DNA of 64,000 bases from Chitiniphilus purpureus. Its GTDB lineage: Bacteria > Pseudomonadota > Gammaproteobacteria > Burkholderiales > Chitinibacteraceae. Position numbers and translations under genes: made by a program. The stretch covers positions 2,813,501-2,877,500 of the forward strand of contig NZ_CP106753.1 in assembly GCF_025642115.1 (NCBI RefSeq), read 5' to 3'. The notes beneath the pieces were generated by a model. The model was not told where the DNA came from, made no database searches, and saw nothing but the letters and a program-made list of their open reading frames with translations. Position 1 is the first letter of the stretch; every line of letters starts with the position of its first letter. Of this stretch, positions 1-11,300 are shown piece after piece.

Positions 1-330
1 GCCAAGTATTTCAGCCTGATCGAAGCTGGTGTCGAAAAAAACAAATTACGCTTGACGTATGTAAAAGCACGGATCGGCGGTCCGACCAGCACCGTGACCC
101 AGGCACACATGGTGCTCACCTACTACGCCACACCGCAGGCCGAGCCGCTGGTGCTGGACAATCTGATCGGCGAGATCCGCCCGGCCTCACGCCGGCCGGA
201 CCTGCTGCCGGTGTTCAGCTTCAACCGCGACGGTGTCTATGTCGGCGGCGCGGCGCCCGCGCCGGTCGAACGGCTGTCACGCTGGACCAACCTGATACTG
301 CGCATGCAGGCGCAGGGCTACGATCCTTGA
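1..330 (+). CDS. lapG: LapG-like periplasmic cysteine protease (BTLCP family), C-terminal part
   Basis: The gene runs in from before the window; its open frame begins at base 1, and about 109 C-terminal residues are visible. It resembles the bacterial transglutaminase-like cysteine proteinases (LapG/DUF920). In that family LapG cuts the N-terminal retention module of LapA-type adhesins and frees them from the outer membrane. Of the Cys-His-Asp triad the His (in QAHMVLTYY) and the Asp (in LVLDN) are visible, 17 residues apart, the same spacing as H172 and D189 of Pseudomonas LapG. The Cys lies outside the window. The stop is 10 bases before the lapD start, so the two are almost certainly co-transcribed. 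Family assignment is firm; the substrate (the giant adhesin next door) is inferred from context. Confidence 0.88.
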   Translation, partial: AKYFSLIEAGVEKNKLRLTYVKARIGGPTSTVTQAHMVLTYYATPQAEPLVLDNLIGEIRPASRRPDLLPVFSFNRDGVYVGGAAPAPVERLSRWTNLILRMQAQGYDP

Positions 331-340
331 GGATTCAACG

Positions 341-2263
341 ATGTCATTGCTCCGACAACTCTGGCTGCTGGTGATCACTGCCACCGTGGTCGCCTTTCTC
401 GGCAGCTTCATCGTCAGCCTCTATACGGCACGCAACTACTTGGAACAGCAGTTGTACGCGCAAAGCACCGATAGCGCGGCAGGGCTCGCGCTGTCGATGA
501 CGCAGCAGCCCAAGGATGAGGCGACCAGCGAACTGATGGTCACCGCGCTGTTCGACAGTGGCCATTTCGAACTGGTGCGCTATGCCGACACCACTGGCAA
601 GGTGATTGCCGAGCGAAGCAATCCGGGCGAGACCGGCAGCGTGCCGCAGTGGTTCATCGACCTGTTCCCGATCGAGGTCAGTGCCGGGCAGGCCGATGTC
701 AGCGACGGCTGGAAGCAGGCCGGACGCGTCACGGTGCAGGCTCATTCGCGCTTCGCCTACCAGTCCCTCTGGGACGGCGCGCTCAAGCTGCTGGTGTGGA
801 TCAGCGCCGCCGGCCTGCTGTCCGGACTGGTGCTGCACCGGCTGTTCCTGTGGGTGAAGCGACCGATCATGCAGATGGTGGGCCAGGCCGAAGCGATCAG
901 CGAGCGCCGTTTCGTCACCATCCCGGTGCCACGGATCACCGAATTGCGCGCTGTGGTGCAGGCAATGAACACCATGGTCGAGCGGGTGAAGACCATGTTC
1001 GCGGAGCAGGCCGCGCGCATCGATGCGCTGCGCAGCGAGGCCAACCGCGATGCGCTCACCCAGCTGCCCAACCGCAGCTTCTTCATGGGGCGGCTGGCGC
1101 AGGCGTTGGGCGACGAGGAGTCGGCGCCCGAGGGCGCCCTGCTGCTGCTGCGGCTACGCGATCTGATGGGCCTCAACCGCCGGCTTGGTCGCGAGCGGGC
1201 CGACCAGTTTCTGCAATCGGTGGCGGGCAAGCTTGGCGCCGTGCTCGGCCACGAGCCCGATGCGCTGCTGGCCCGGCTGAACGGCGCCGATTTCGCCGTG
1301 CTGCTGCCGGGCGACGATATGGCGCGCGTCAGCGGGCTGGCCGAGCGCATGCAGGCGGGCCTGGCCGAGCTGCGGCGCGCCGAACTTGCCGACCAGCACG
1401 ACCTCGCCGCCATCGGCATCACGCCGTACCGTGCCGGCGAGGCGATCGGCACCGTGCTGGCCCGCACCGATGAGGCGCTGGCGCAGGCCGAAGGCAGCAG
1501 CAACGGCATCCATGCCGCCCGGCTCAACAGCGCCCTGCCCGCCCGCTCAGCTCAGGACTGGCAGCAGGCGCTGCGCCGCGCGCTCGACCAGGGTGCCTTC
1601 CGACTGGCCGGCTACCCGGTGCTGCACCGCGACGGCGCGCTCTGGCATCGCGAGCTGATGCTGCGGCTGCAGCAGGCGGACGGTCAGTTGCTGACCGCCG
1701 GCACCTTCATGCCCATGGCCAGCCGGCTGGGGCTGACCAGCGCGTTGGATCTGGAAACCGTGCGCCTGGCCTGCGCCGAGCTGGGGCAAGGCCAGGGCGA
1801 CGTGGCGGTCAACCTGTCAGCGGTATCCATCGCCGATGCGCAGTTCGTCGACAGGCTACTGGAACTGCTGCGCGGCCAGAAGGCGCACACCGGCCGGCTG
1901 TGGCTGGAAGTGAACGAGTTCGGCTTCCGCGATGAGATGCGGGCATTGGCCGAATTCGCCCGCCGGCTGCGCCCGCTGGGTTGCAAGGTCGGCATCGAGC
2001 ACTTCGGCCGCCATTTCGGCAGCATTCCGCAGCTGTTCGAGCTGCAGCTCGACTACCTGAAGATCGACAGCAGCTTTGTGCAGGGTATCGAGGCACACGC
2101 CGGCAACCAGCAGCTGATCAAGGCCATCGTCGGCGTGGCCGACGGCAACGGTCTGCTCACCATTGCCGAGGGCGTGCAGACCAATGCCGAATGGGACATG
2201 CTCGCCAAGCTCGGCGTGCAGGGCATGACGGGCCCGGTGACCACCCGCCGCGCTCTTACCTGA
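341..2263 (+). CDS. lapD: LapD-like inner-membrane c-di-GMP receptor (periplasmic–HAMP–GGDEF–EAL), catalytically degenerate
   Basis: 640 residues. A transmembrane helix at about 7–27 is followed by a periplasmic LapD/MoxY-type domain (about 30–145), a second helix (about 146–168), HAMP, GGDEF (about 230–395) and EAL (about 405–635). The GGDEF signature reads NGADF (314–318), the EAL triad reads ELM (438–440), and the usual DDFG is EHFG (553–556). Neither synthesis nor hydrolysis of c-di-GMP is therefore expected, as in known LapD proteins, which bind the nucleotide and sequester LapG. A GWKQAG motif puts a Trp at 124, close to the W125 that docks into LapG in Pseudomonas. It follows lapG by 10 bases and is convergent with the adhesin gene. 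The receptor role is inferred from family and location; the degeneracy is seen directly. Confidence 0.93.
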   Translation: MSLLRQLWLLVITATVVAFLGSFIVSLYTARNYLEQQLYAQSTDSAAGLALSMTQQPKDEATSELMVTALFDSGHFELVRYADTTGKVIAERSNPGETGSVPQWFIDLFPIEVSAGQADVSDGWKQAGRVTVQAHSRFAYQSLWDGALKLLVWISAAGLLSGLVLHRLFLWVKRPIMQMVGQAEAISERRFVTIPVPRITELRAVVQAMNTMVERVKTMFAEQAARIDALRSEANRDALTQLPNRSFFMGRLAQALGDEESAPEGALLLLRLRDLMGLNRRLGRERADQFLQSVAGKLGAVLGHEPDALLARLNGADFAVLLPGDDMARVSGLAERMQAGLAELRRAELADQHDLAAIGITPYRAGEAIGTVLARTDEALAQAEGSSNGIHAARLNSALPARSAQDWQQALRRALDQGAFRLAGYPVLHRDGALWHRELMLRLQQADGQLLTAGTFMPMASRLGLTSALDLETVRLACAELGQGQGDVAVNLSAVSIADAQFVDRLLELLRGQKAHTGRLWLEVNEFGFRDEMRALAEFARRLRPLGCKVGIEHFGRHFGSIPQLFELQLDYLKIDSSFVQGIEAHAGNQQLIKAIVGVADGNGLLTIAEGVQTNAEWDMLAKLGVQGMTGPVTTRRALT

Positions 2264-2286
2264 TCATGCGGTGAAGCTGGCACACA

Positions 2287-2317
2287 TAAAAAAAAGGCGC
2301 TCCACGGAGCGCCGTTT
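2287..2317. terminator. Bidirectional terminator between lapD and the adhesin gene
   Basis: A perfect inverted repeat (GGCGCTCC…GGAGCGCC, 2296–2313) has an A run on its left (2288–2295) and a short T run on its right (2315–2318). It fits rho-independent termination in both directions, and sits between the two convergent stop codons. Confidence 0.85.
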
Positions 2318-2335
2318 TCAATCGAAGCCGCAGCT

Positions 2336-5300
2336 TCAGTCGGTGATCAGCTTGCCTTTGTTCAGCAGATCCTGGATCACCGCGGCATCGTTGTTGCCGG
2401 TGGCGCCCAGGTCCACACCATGCAGGACGATGGTCTGGTCTTCCGCTGTCCCGTTGTTGTAGCCACCGGAGAAATCGCCATCGTGGCTGATATGCACGAT
2501 GGTGCTCTTGCCGCCGGCGGTATTGTTGATGGTCTCGAAGTGCAGGTAGTTGCCCAGGTTGCCGACATTGGTGCCGGTGTGCGACTCGTTCTGCAGCAGG
2601 TCACGCAGGTCCAGCTTGTCGTTGTTGCCGCTGGTGGTGCTGGCGTTGAAGTCCACGATCAGGTCGGTTGCACCGGCCACGATCCTGGTGTTGCTCTGCA
2701 GATAGAGCCCGTTGCTGCTGCCGGCATTGACTGCGCCCGCCATGGCCGACTGGTCGCCCAGCGTCCACTTGAACACGTCGTCGCCCAGGTCACCGCGTAG
2801 CAGATCGTTGCTAGCGCCACCCACGACCAAGTCATGGCCCGCGCCGCCGCGCAACGCGTCACCGCCATCGCCGCCGTACAGCTTGTCGCTGCCGGCACCG
2901 CCATACAGTGCGTCGGTACCGCCCTGGCCGTAGACCACATCGTCGCCGCTGCCGGCATTGGCCAAGTCGGAGACCGGCTGCATCTGGTTGACAACGCCCT
3001 GCACCAGCTTGTCGCTACTGTTGAGCAGATTGCTCTCGGCCGTGGTCATGAACATGTTGCGCGTGCCGGTGAACATCTCGGCCTGCGTGGTCAGCGCCAC
3101 CGAGTTGTCGTTGCTCTGCGTTTCGCCCATGAAGATCGCGTCGTTGCCGGCGCCCGCTTCCACGTGGTCGTTGCTGCCCCCGGTGAAGATGACCTGTTCG
3201 TTGCCGGATGTGGTCACGGTACGCAGATCATAGCCCCCTGCCGGCTGGCCATTGCCGGCGTTGTACGCCGCACTCGCCACGGAGAAGGTGTTGCCCGCGC
3301 CCGACTCCGCCCCGTCCACGTAGTAGGTGCCCACACCGTCGTGACCGGTGATCACGTTCGGGTTGTCGGTCACCGTGATCGCGATGGCGCCATTGGAGTT
3401 GGTGGTACCGTCGTTGACCCGGTAGCTGAGGCTGCCCACGCTGGTGGTTGCGGTGATGTTGGCCGGGCTGACGTAGAGCAGGTTCTGCAGCTGGCTGATC
3501 GAGATCACCTGACCGTTCTGCACCACTGTGCCGCCCTCGGTCATCACCGTGCCTTGCGTGGGCAGGCCGGTGATGGTGACGGTAAGCCTGTCGCCTTCGG
3601 CATCGGTCGGCGCGGCGATCGCCAGCGCGGTCGGCACGCCCTCCCTGGAGGTGATGCTGTGGCTGTCCACCACCGGTGCATCATTCACCGGCGTGACATT
3701 GAGCGTGACCGTGGCAGTACTGCTCTGGCCGTTGCCATCGACCAGCGTATAGCTGAACGTGGTCGTGCCGCTGTAGTTGGCCGGTGGGTTGTAGGTGAGC
3801 GTGCCATTCGCGTTCAGCGTGAGGCTGCCGTTGGCTGGCTGCGTGAAGCCGGCGATGCGGGCACCATCGCGCAAGGTGTCGTTGGACAGCGGGTTGAAGG
3901 TGAGGCTCTGGTCCTCGGGCGTGGTGTAGCTGTCCGCCACCGCCACCGGCGAGCCGGTATCGGTGACCGTGGTCCTGGAAAGACCGGTCGCCATCACGTT
4001 CAGCGTCAACGTACCGCTGGTGCTGTCAGTGCTGGCGTTGGCGCCTTCGGTCGCGATCGACGACACCCCGATGTTGAGCGTGCCGCTGGTGTAGCTGCTC
4101 GGCAGCACCAGCTTGGCGGAAGCGAGCTCGGCCGCGGAGAGGGTGATACCGCCATTGTTGATCGGATAGCCCGTGAGATTGCCGGACGTGGTGATCACGG
4201 CACCGGTCGGCAGGCCGGTGAAACGATAGGTCAGGCTTTCCGAGCCATCGGTATCGACCAGCTGGCCGCTCACGTAGTTGGCAAGCGTGACCTCGGTCTT
4301 GCCGCCACTGGTATTGCCCGCGACCAGACCCGAGCTTGATTCGACCTTGATATCGTCGATCATCGCGCCGCGACCGGCGCTGTCGAAGCTCGTGGCATCG
4401 GTGATGATGCGGATGGTGTGCGCATTGCCGTCACCTGCGAAGCTGTACTTCAGCTCTTCCCAGTTCAGGCCACCCTGCGGGCTGGTACTCGAGTACGTGG
4501 CCACCTTCACGCCATCGACCAGGATGGCGATCTGCGTATAGGCCGTGCTGTAGCCGGAGCGGCCCGCGTAGTCGAACGACAGCGTGTAGACCTGCCCCAC
4601 CGCCGTACTGACGCTGCGCTCGATGCCCAGCGTCTGCGGCAGGCTGTTGGACGAGGCATTGTTCAGCTCCAGCCAGTTGCCGTTGCCACCCGAAGCGCCG
4701 ACCCCGGTGATCAGGCTGCCGGCCTGGTTGGTGATCTGGTCACCACTCGTCCACACCTCGAAGCGATTGAGGCCGCCCGAGAACGAATCGGGGGCGGTCA
4801 CCAGCGTCCAGCCTTCCAGCGTCGTGGCGTTGACGCCCTCCGAGGTACCGTCGCTGTTGATGACGGATTCCCAAGTGGTGTTGAACGCTGTCTGCGCGGC
4901 CGGCACATTCAGCGTCAGTGTCGGCCGGTCGGCCGTCGGCGCGATGTCCACGGTCATGGTGGCGGTACTGCTGGTGACGCTGCCATCGCTGATCTGATAG
5001 GTGAACTTGGCGTAGTCGGCCTTCTGGTCACCGGTACCGGCGGTGCTGTAGGCATTGCTGCCCGATTCGTGCGTATCGGGCACAAAACGCAGCTTGCCGG
5101 CGTCGATGTCGGTCTTGCTGACCAGTTGGTTGGCCGTGATGCTGACCCAGCCGTTGCCATTGTTGTACTGCAGTGTGCCATCGGTTGGCAGCCCGATCAT
5201 CTTCACCGACAACCCGCTGACCGGGGTATCGATGTCGCCGGCGTTGAACTGGCTCCAGCTCAGCACCAGCGGCGTATCTTCAGTACCGGTCACCGAACCA

Positions 5301-8300
5301 CCGGTGGTGGTCGGCGCATCGTTCACCGGGTTGACGGTGAGGGTGCCGGTCGCATTGCCGGTCGACACCAGGCCGTTGTTGTCGGTGGCGCTGTACTGGA
5401 AGGTATTGCTGCCGCTCCAGTCCGCATTCGGCTTGAAGTAGATCGTCGCGCCGTTGCTGGTCGCGGTGATCACACTCGCCAGCGTCAGCGGGTTGGTCGC
5501 GGCGATATCGCTGTAGAACGTGCCGTTGGCCGGCAGGCTGGTCAGCTTGAAGCTCGCCACGGTGCCATCGACGTCGGTGCCGGTCAGGTTGACCGCGATC
5601 ACCGTGTCTTCGTTGCCCGTCGCGCTGATGGCCTGCGACACTGGCGCGTCGTTCACCGCGGTCACGTTCAGCGTCAGCGTGCTGGTCGTCGTGGTGATGC
5701 CATCCGAGACGGTGTAGGTCGCCACCGGCACCGGGCCGTTGTAGTTGGCCACCGGCACGAAGCTGTAGCTGCCGTTGCCATTGATGGTCAGGCTGCCGAC
5801 CCCGGCGATGGTGGCAGTCTGGCCGGCGGTGAAGCTGCCGGCGACGTTGGCAATCGAGAACTGGGTGATCGTCAGCGGGTTGCCGTCGATATCACTGTCG
5901 TTGGCCAGCAGGCCGTTGGCGGCGCTGACCGTCAGCGGGGTGTCCTCGGCGGTGGTGTTGCTGTCCGGTGCGGTGATCGGCACGTCGTTCACCGCCGTCA
6001 CGGTGATGTTCAGCGTGCTGCTCACCCCAGTGTTGGTGGTGTAGCTGACCTGTGGCACGTTGCCGTTCCAGTTTGCCACTGGGGTGAAGCTGTAGTCGCC
6101 ATTGCTGCCCAGGGTGAAGCTGCCCACGCCGGCAAGGGTGGCGGTCTGACCCGCCGTGAAGCTGCCGGCGACGCCGTTCACGCTGAAGCCGGCAACGGTC
6201 AGGACGGTGTCGACATCGCTGTCGTTGACCAGCACGTTGCCGCTGGCCACCGTGTCCTCGGCCACCGTCTTGGTGTCCGGGGCCAGCACCGACGGGTCGT
6301 CCACCGCCGTCACGCTGATGCGCAGCGTGTTGTTCGCCGAACTGCTGCCATCGGTGGCGGTATAGGTCACCACCGGCACGGCGCCGTTGTAGTTGGTCGC
6401 CGGGGTGAAGCTGTAGCTGCCGTTGCTGTTCATCACCAGGGTGCCGACCCCGGCCAGCGTGGCGGTGGCGCTGCCACCGGCGGCAATGGTGTAGGTGGTG
6501 CCCGAGACCACGAACTGCGACACCGACAGCGGGCCGTCGGCGTCGCTGTCGTTGCTCAGCACGTTGCCGGTGCTGGTGCCCGAGTCCTCGGCCACCGTCA
6601 GCGTGTCCGGGGCGGTCACGGTCGGGTCGGCCACGGCGGTCACGTTCAGTGTCAGCGTGCTGGTCGTCGTGGTGGTGCCGTCCGAGACGGTGTAGGTCGC
6701 CACCGGCACCGGGCCGTTATAGTTGGCCACCGGCACAAAGCTGTAGCTGCCGTTGCCATTGATGGTCAGGCTGCCGACCCCGGCGATAGTGGCAGTCTGG
6801 CCGGCGGTGAAGCTGCCGGCGACGTTGGCAATCGAGAACTGGGTGATCGTCAGCGGGTTGCCGTCGACATCGCTGTCGTTGGCCAGCAGGCCGTTGGCGG
6901 CGCTGACCGCCAACGTGGTGTCCTCGGCGGTGGTGTTGCTGTCCGGCGCAGCAATCGGCGCATCGTTCACCGGGTTGACGGTGAGGGTGCCAGTCGCACT
7001 GCCCGTCGACACCAGGCCGTTGTTGTCAGTGGCGCTGTACTGGAAGGTATTGCTGCCATTCCAATCCGCGTTCGGCTTGAAGTAGATCGTCGCACCGTTG
7101 TTGGTCGCGGTGATCACGCTCGCCAGCGTCAGCGGGTTGGTCGCAGCCGCATCGCTGTAGAACGTGCCGTTGGCCGGCAGGCTGGTCAGCTTGAAGCTCG
7201 CCACCGTGCCATCGACGTCGGTGCCAGTCAGGTTGACCGCAATCACCGTGTCTTCGTTGCCACTGGCGGTGACGGCTTGCGCCACCGGGGCGTCATTCAG
7301 CGCATTCACGGTAAGGGTGCCGGTCGCAATGCCCGTCGACACCAGGCCGTTGTTGTCGGTAGCGCTGTACTGGAAGGTGTTGCTGCCGTTCCAGTCCGCG
7401 TTCGGCTTGAAGTAGATCGTCGCACCGTTGCTGGTGGCGGTGATCACGCTCGCCAGCGTCAGCGGGTTGGTCGCGGCCGCATCGCTGTAGAACGTGCCGT
7501 TGGCCGGCAGGCTGGTCAGCTTGAAGCTCGCCACCGTGCCATCGACGTCGGTGCCGGTCAGGTTGACCGCAATCACCGTGTCTTCGTTGCCACTGGCGGT
7601 GACGGCTTGCGCCACCGGGGCGTCATTCACCGCGTTGACCTGCACATTCACCGTCGCCGTGCTGGTGCCACCCTGGCCGTCACTCACCGTGTAGGTGAAC
7701 GACGCCGGGCCGTTGTAGTTCGCCGCCGGCGTGAACACCACATTGCCATTGACCAACGCCACCGTGCCCTGTGTTGCATCCTGCACCGAGACCAGGGTCA
7801 GGGAATTGCCATCTGCATCCTGGTCATTGGCCAGCAGCGCAGCCGCAGTCAACGTCAGCGGTTGGTCCTCATTGGTGGTCGCCACATCGGCAGCCGCCAC
7901 CGGCGCATCGTTCACCGCTGTCACCGTGATCGCGATGGTGTCCACATCGCTCTTCGCCCCACCGGCACCGGTATTGCCGTTGTCGCTGGTCGTCACCGTC
8001 AGTTGCGCACCACCGTCGTAGTTGGCCGTCGGCACAAAGCGCGTGCCCTCCAACACCGCGTTGATCGCACTCACCGAGCCAGTCAGCGTCACCGCGTCGC
8101 TGCCGTTGCCCGACAACGTCACCCCGCCGCTGTTCGAACCCAGATGCAACACCCCGTGGGTCGCCGTCAGCGTCACCGTCATACTGCGGCTGCCGGCATC
8201 GACGTCGCCGATGCGGATGGCGTTGCCATTGGCGCTTGAGAACACCAGCGCCGTATCCTCGGCCACGCTCTGTGCAGCAGGTACCGTATTCACCGGTGCG

Positions 8301-11300
8301 TCGTTGACCGCGTTGACCTGCACCGTCACCGTCGCCGTGCTGGTGCCACCCTGGCCGTCACTCACCGTGTAGGTGAACGACGCCGGGCCGTTGTAGTTCG
8401 CCGCCGGTGTGAACACCACATTGCCGTTGACCAAGGCCACCGTGCCCTGTGTTGCATCCTGCACCGAGGCCAGGGTCAGGGGATTGCCATCTGCATCCTG
8501 GTCATTGGCCAGCAGCGCAGCCGCAGTCAACGTCAGCGGTTGGTCCTCGTTGGTGGTCGCGACATCGGCAGCCGCCACCGGTGCGTCGTTCACCGCATTC
8601 ACGGTAAGGGTGCCGGTCGCATTGCCGGTCGAGACCAGGCCGTTGTTGTCGGTGGCGCTGTATTGGAAGGTGTTGCTGCCATTCCAGTCCGCGTTCGGCT
8701 TGAAGTAGATCGTCACCCCATTGCTGGTCGCGGTGATCACGCTTGCCAAGGTCAGCGGGTTGGTCGCAGCCGCATCGCTGTAGAACGTGCCGTTGGCCGG
8801 CAGGCTGGTCAGCTTGAAGCTCGCCACCGTGCCATCGACATCGGTGCCGGTCAGGTTGACCGCGATCACCGTGTCTTCGTTGCCGCTGGCGGTGACGGCT
8901 TGCGGCACCGGGGCGTCATTCACCGCATTGACGGTAAGGGTGCCGCTGGCATTGCCCGTCGACACCAGGCCGTTGTTGTCGGTGGCGCTGTACTGGAAGG
9001 TATTGCTGCCGCTCCAGTCCGCATTCGGCTTGAAGTAGATCGTCGCGCCGTTGCTGGTCGCGGTGATCACGCTCGCCAGCGTCAGCGGGTTGGTCGCGGC
9101 GATATCGCTGTAGAACGTGCCGTTGGCCGGCAGGCTGGTCAGCTTGAAGCTCGCCACGGTGCCATCGACGTCGGTGCCGGTCAGGTTGACCGCGATCACC
9201 GTGTCTTCGTTGCCCGTCGCGCTGATGGCCTGCGACACTGGCGCGTCGTTCACCGCGGTCACGTTCAGCGTCAGCGTGCTGGTCGTCGTGGTGATGCCAT
9301 CCGAGACGGTGTAGGTCGCCACCGGCACCGGGCCGTTGTAGTTGGCCACCGGCACGAAGCTGTAGCTGCCGTTGCCATTGATGGTCAGGCTGCCGACCCC
9401 GGCGATGGTGGCAGTCTGGCCGGCGGTGAAGCTGCCGGCGACGTTGGCAATCGAGAACTGGGTGATCGTCAGCGGGTTGCCGTCGATATCACTGTCGTTG
9501 GCCAGCAGGCCGTTGGCGGCGCTGACCGTCAGCGGGGTGTCTTCCGCCGTGGTATTGCTCTCCGGTACAGCCACCGGGGCATCGTTCACCGGCGTCACGT
9601 TGAAACTGACCGTGTTCGGCACCGCATCGAACACACCCGCGCTGTCCTGCACGCTGAAGGTGAAGCTGGCATAGCCCACCCCATTGGCGTTGGCCGCCGG
9701 CGTGAACACCAGATTGCCGAGGTCGGCCACGTTGATCACCTGGTGGGCACTGACCGGCACGCCGTTCAGCGTCAGGCTGCCGGCGCCCGGCAGGCTGTCG
9801 ATCCGCACCGCCTGCAAGGTCTGACCCACATCGCTGTCGCTGAAGCCGAAGTCGGCAGCGCTGAAGCCGTGGCTGCCGTCTTCCTGTAGCGTGACCGTCT
9901 GGTCGGCGCCGGTCGGCGGGGTGTTGGCACCGACGTTGACCGTCAAGGTGCCGGTGGCGCTGCCACCGGCACCGTCGTCGATCTGGTAGCTGATGCTGAC
10001 CGGGCCGGTGACGTTGCCGGCCGGCACGAAGTTGAGCGTGCCGTCCGGGTTCAGCGTGACCGTGCCCTTGCTGGGGTCGACCACGCTGGCGCCGGTCACC
10101 GTCAGCGGGTTGCCGTCGACGTCGGTGTCGTTGGCCAGCACGTTGAGGTTGCTGATCGGGGTGTTGATGGCGGTGCTGGCGACGTCGACGCCCGCCACCG
10201 GGTCGTCGTTGGTGCCGCTGATCACCACGCTGATGACGTGGCTGGTGCCGTCGGCGCTCTGCACCGTGAACTGTTCGGTCCTGGTCTCGCCAGCCTTGAG
10301 GTATTGCACGGCGACGTTGTCGACCTGGTAGGTCCAGTGACCGGCCGTGTCGATGGTGAGGCCACCCAGGGTGGCGCCCACCGGGGTGGCGGCGCCAGCG
10401 GTGAAGCTGGACTGGCCCGCATCCGGGTCGCTCACCGTGAGCGTACCGGTGTCGCTCAGCTTGCCGGCCGCCGTGACGCCGAGGTCTTCGGTGACGGCAC
10501 CTTGGTCGTCACCGCCAATCACGGCCGGGTCGGCCACCGGGGTGATGCCGACGTTGACGGTGACGGTATCCGTGCCGCCCTTGCTGTCGCTCACCGTGAC
10601 GGTGAAGCTGTCGCTGCCGTTGTAGTTGGCGTTCGGCGTGTAGGTCCAGCTGCCGTTCGGATTGACCGTGACCGTGCCGTGCACCGGATCGGTCCCCTTG
10701 GTGAAGCTCAGCGGATCGCCATCGACGTCAGTGGCGGTCAGTTGGCCGTTCACCGGGGTGTCTTCATTGGTGGTGACGGTGAGGTCGTTGCCCAGCGGGT
10801 TGCCGTTGCTGTCGTTCAGCACCGGCGCGTCGTTCACCGCCGTCACGGTGATGTTCAGCGTGCTGCTCACCCCAGTGTTGGTGGTGTAGCTGACCTGTGG
10901 CACGTTGCCGTTCCAGTTTGCCACTGGGGTGAAGCTGTAGTCGCCATTGCTGCCCAGGGTGAAGCTGCCCACGCCGGCAAGGGTGGCGGTCTGACCCGCC
11001 GTGAAGCTGCCGGCGACGCCGTTCACGCTGAAGCCGGCAACGGTCAGGACGGTGTCGACATCGCTGTCGTTGACCAGCACGTTGCCGCTGGCCACCGTGT
11101 CCTCAGCCACCGTCAGCGTGTCCGGGGCGGTCACGGTCGGGTCGGCCACGGCGGTCACGTTCAGTGTCAGCGTGCTGGTCGTCGTGGTGGTGCCGTCCGA
11201 GACGGTGTAGGTCGCCACCGGCACCGGGCCGTTGTAGTTGGCCACCGGCACGAAGCTGTAGCTGCCGTTGCCATTGATGGTCAGGCTGCCGACCCCGGCG

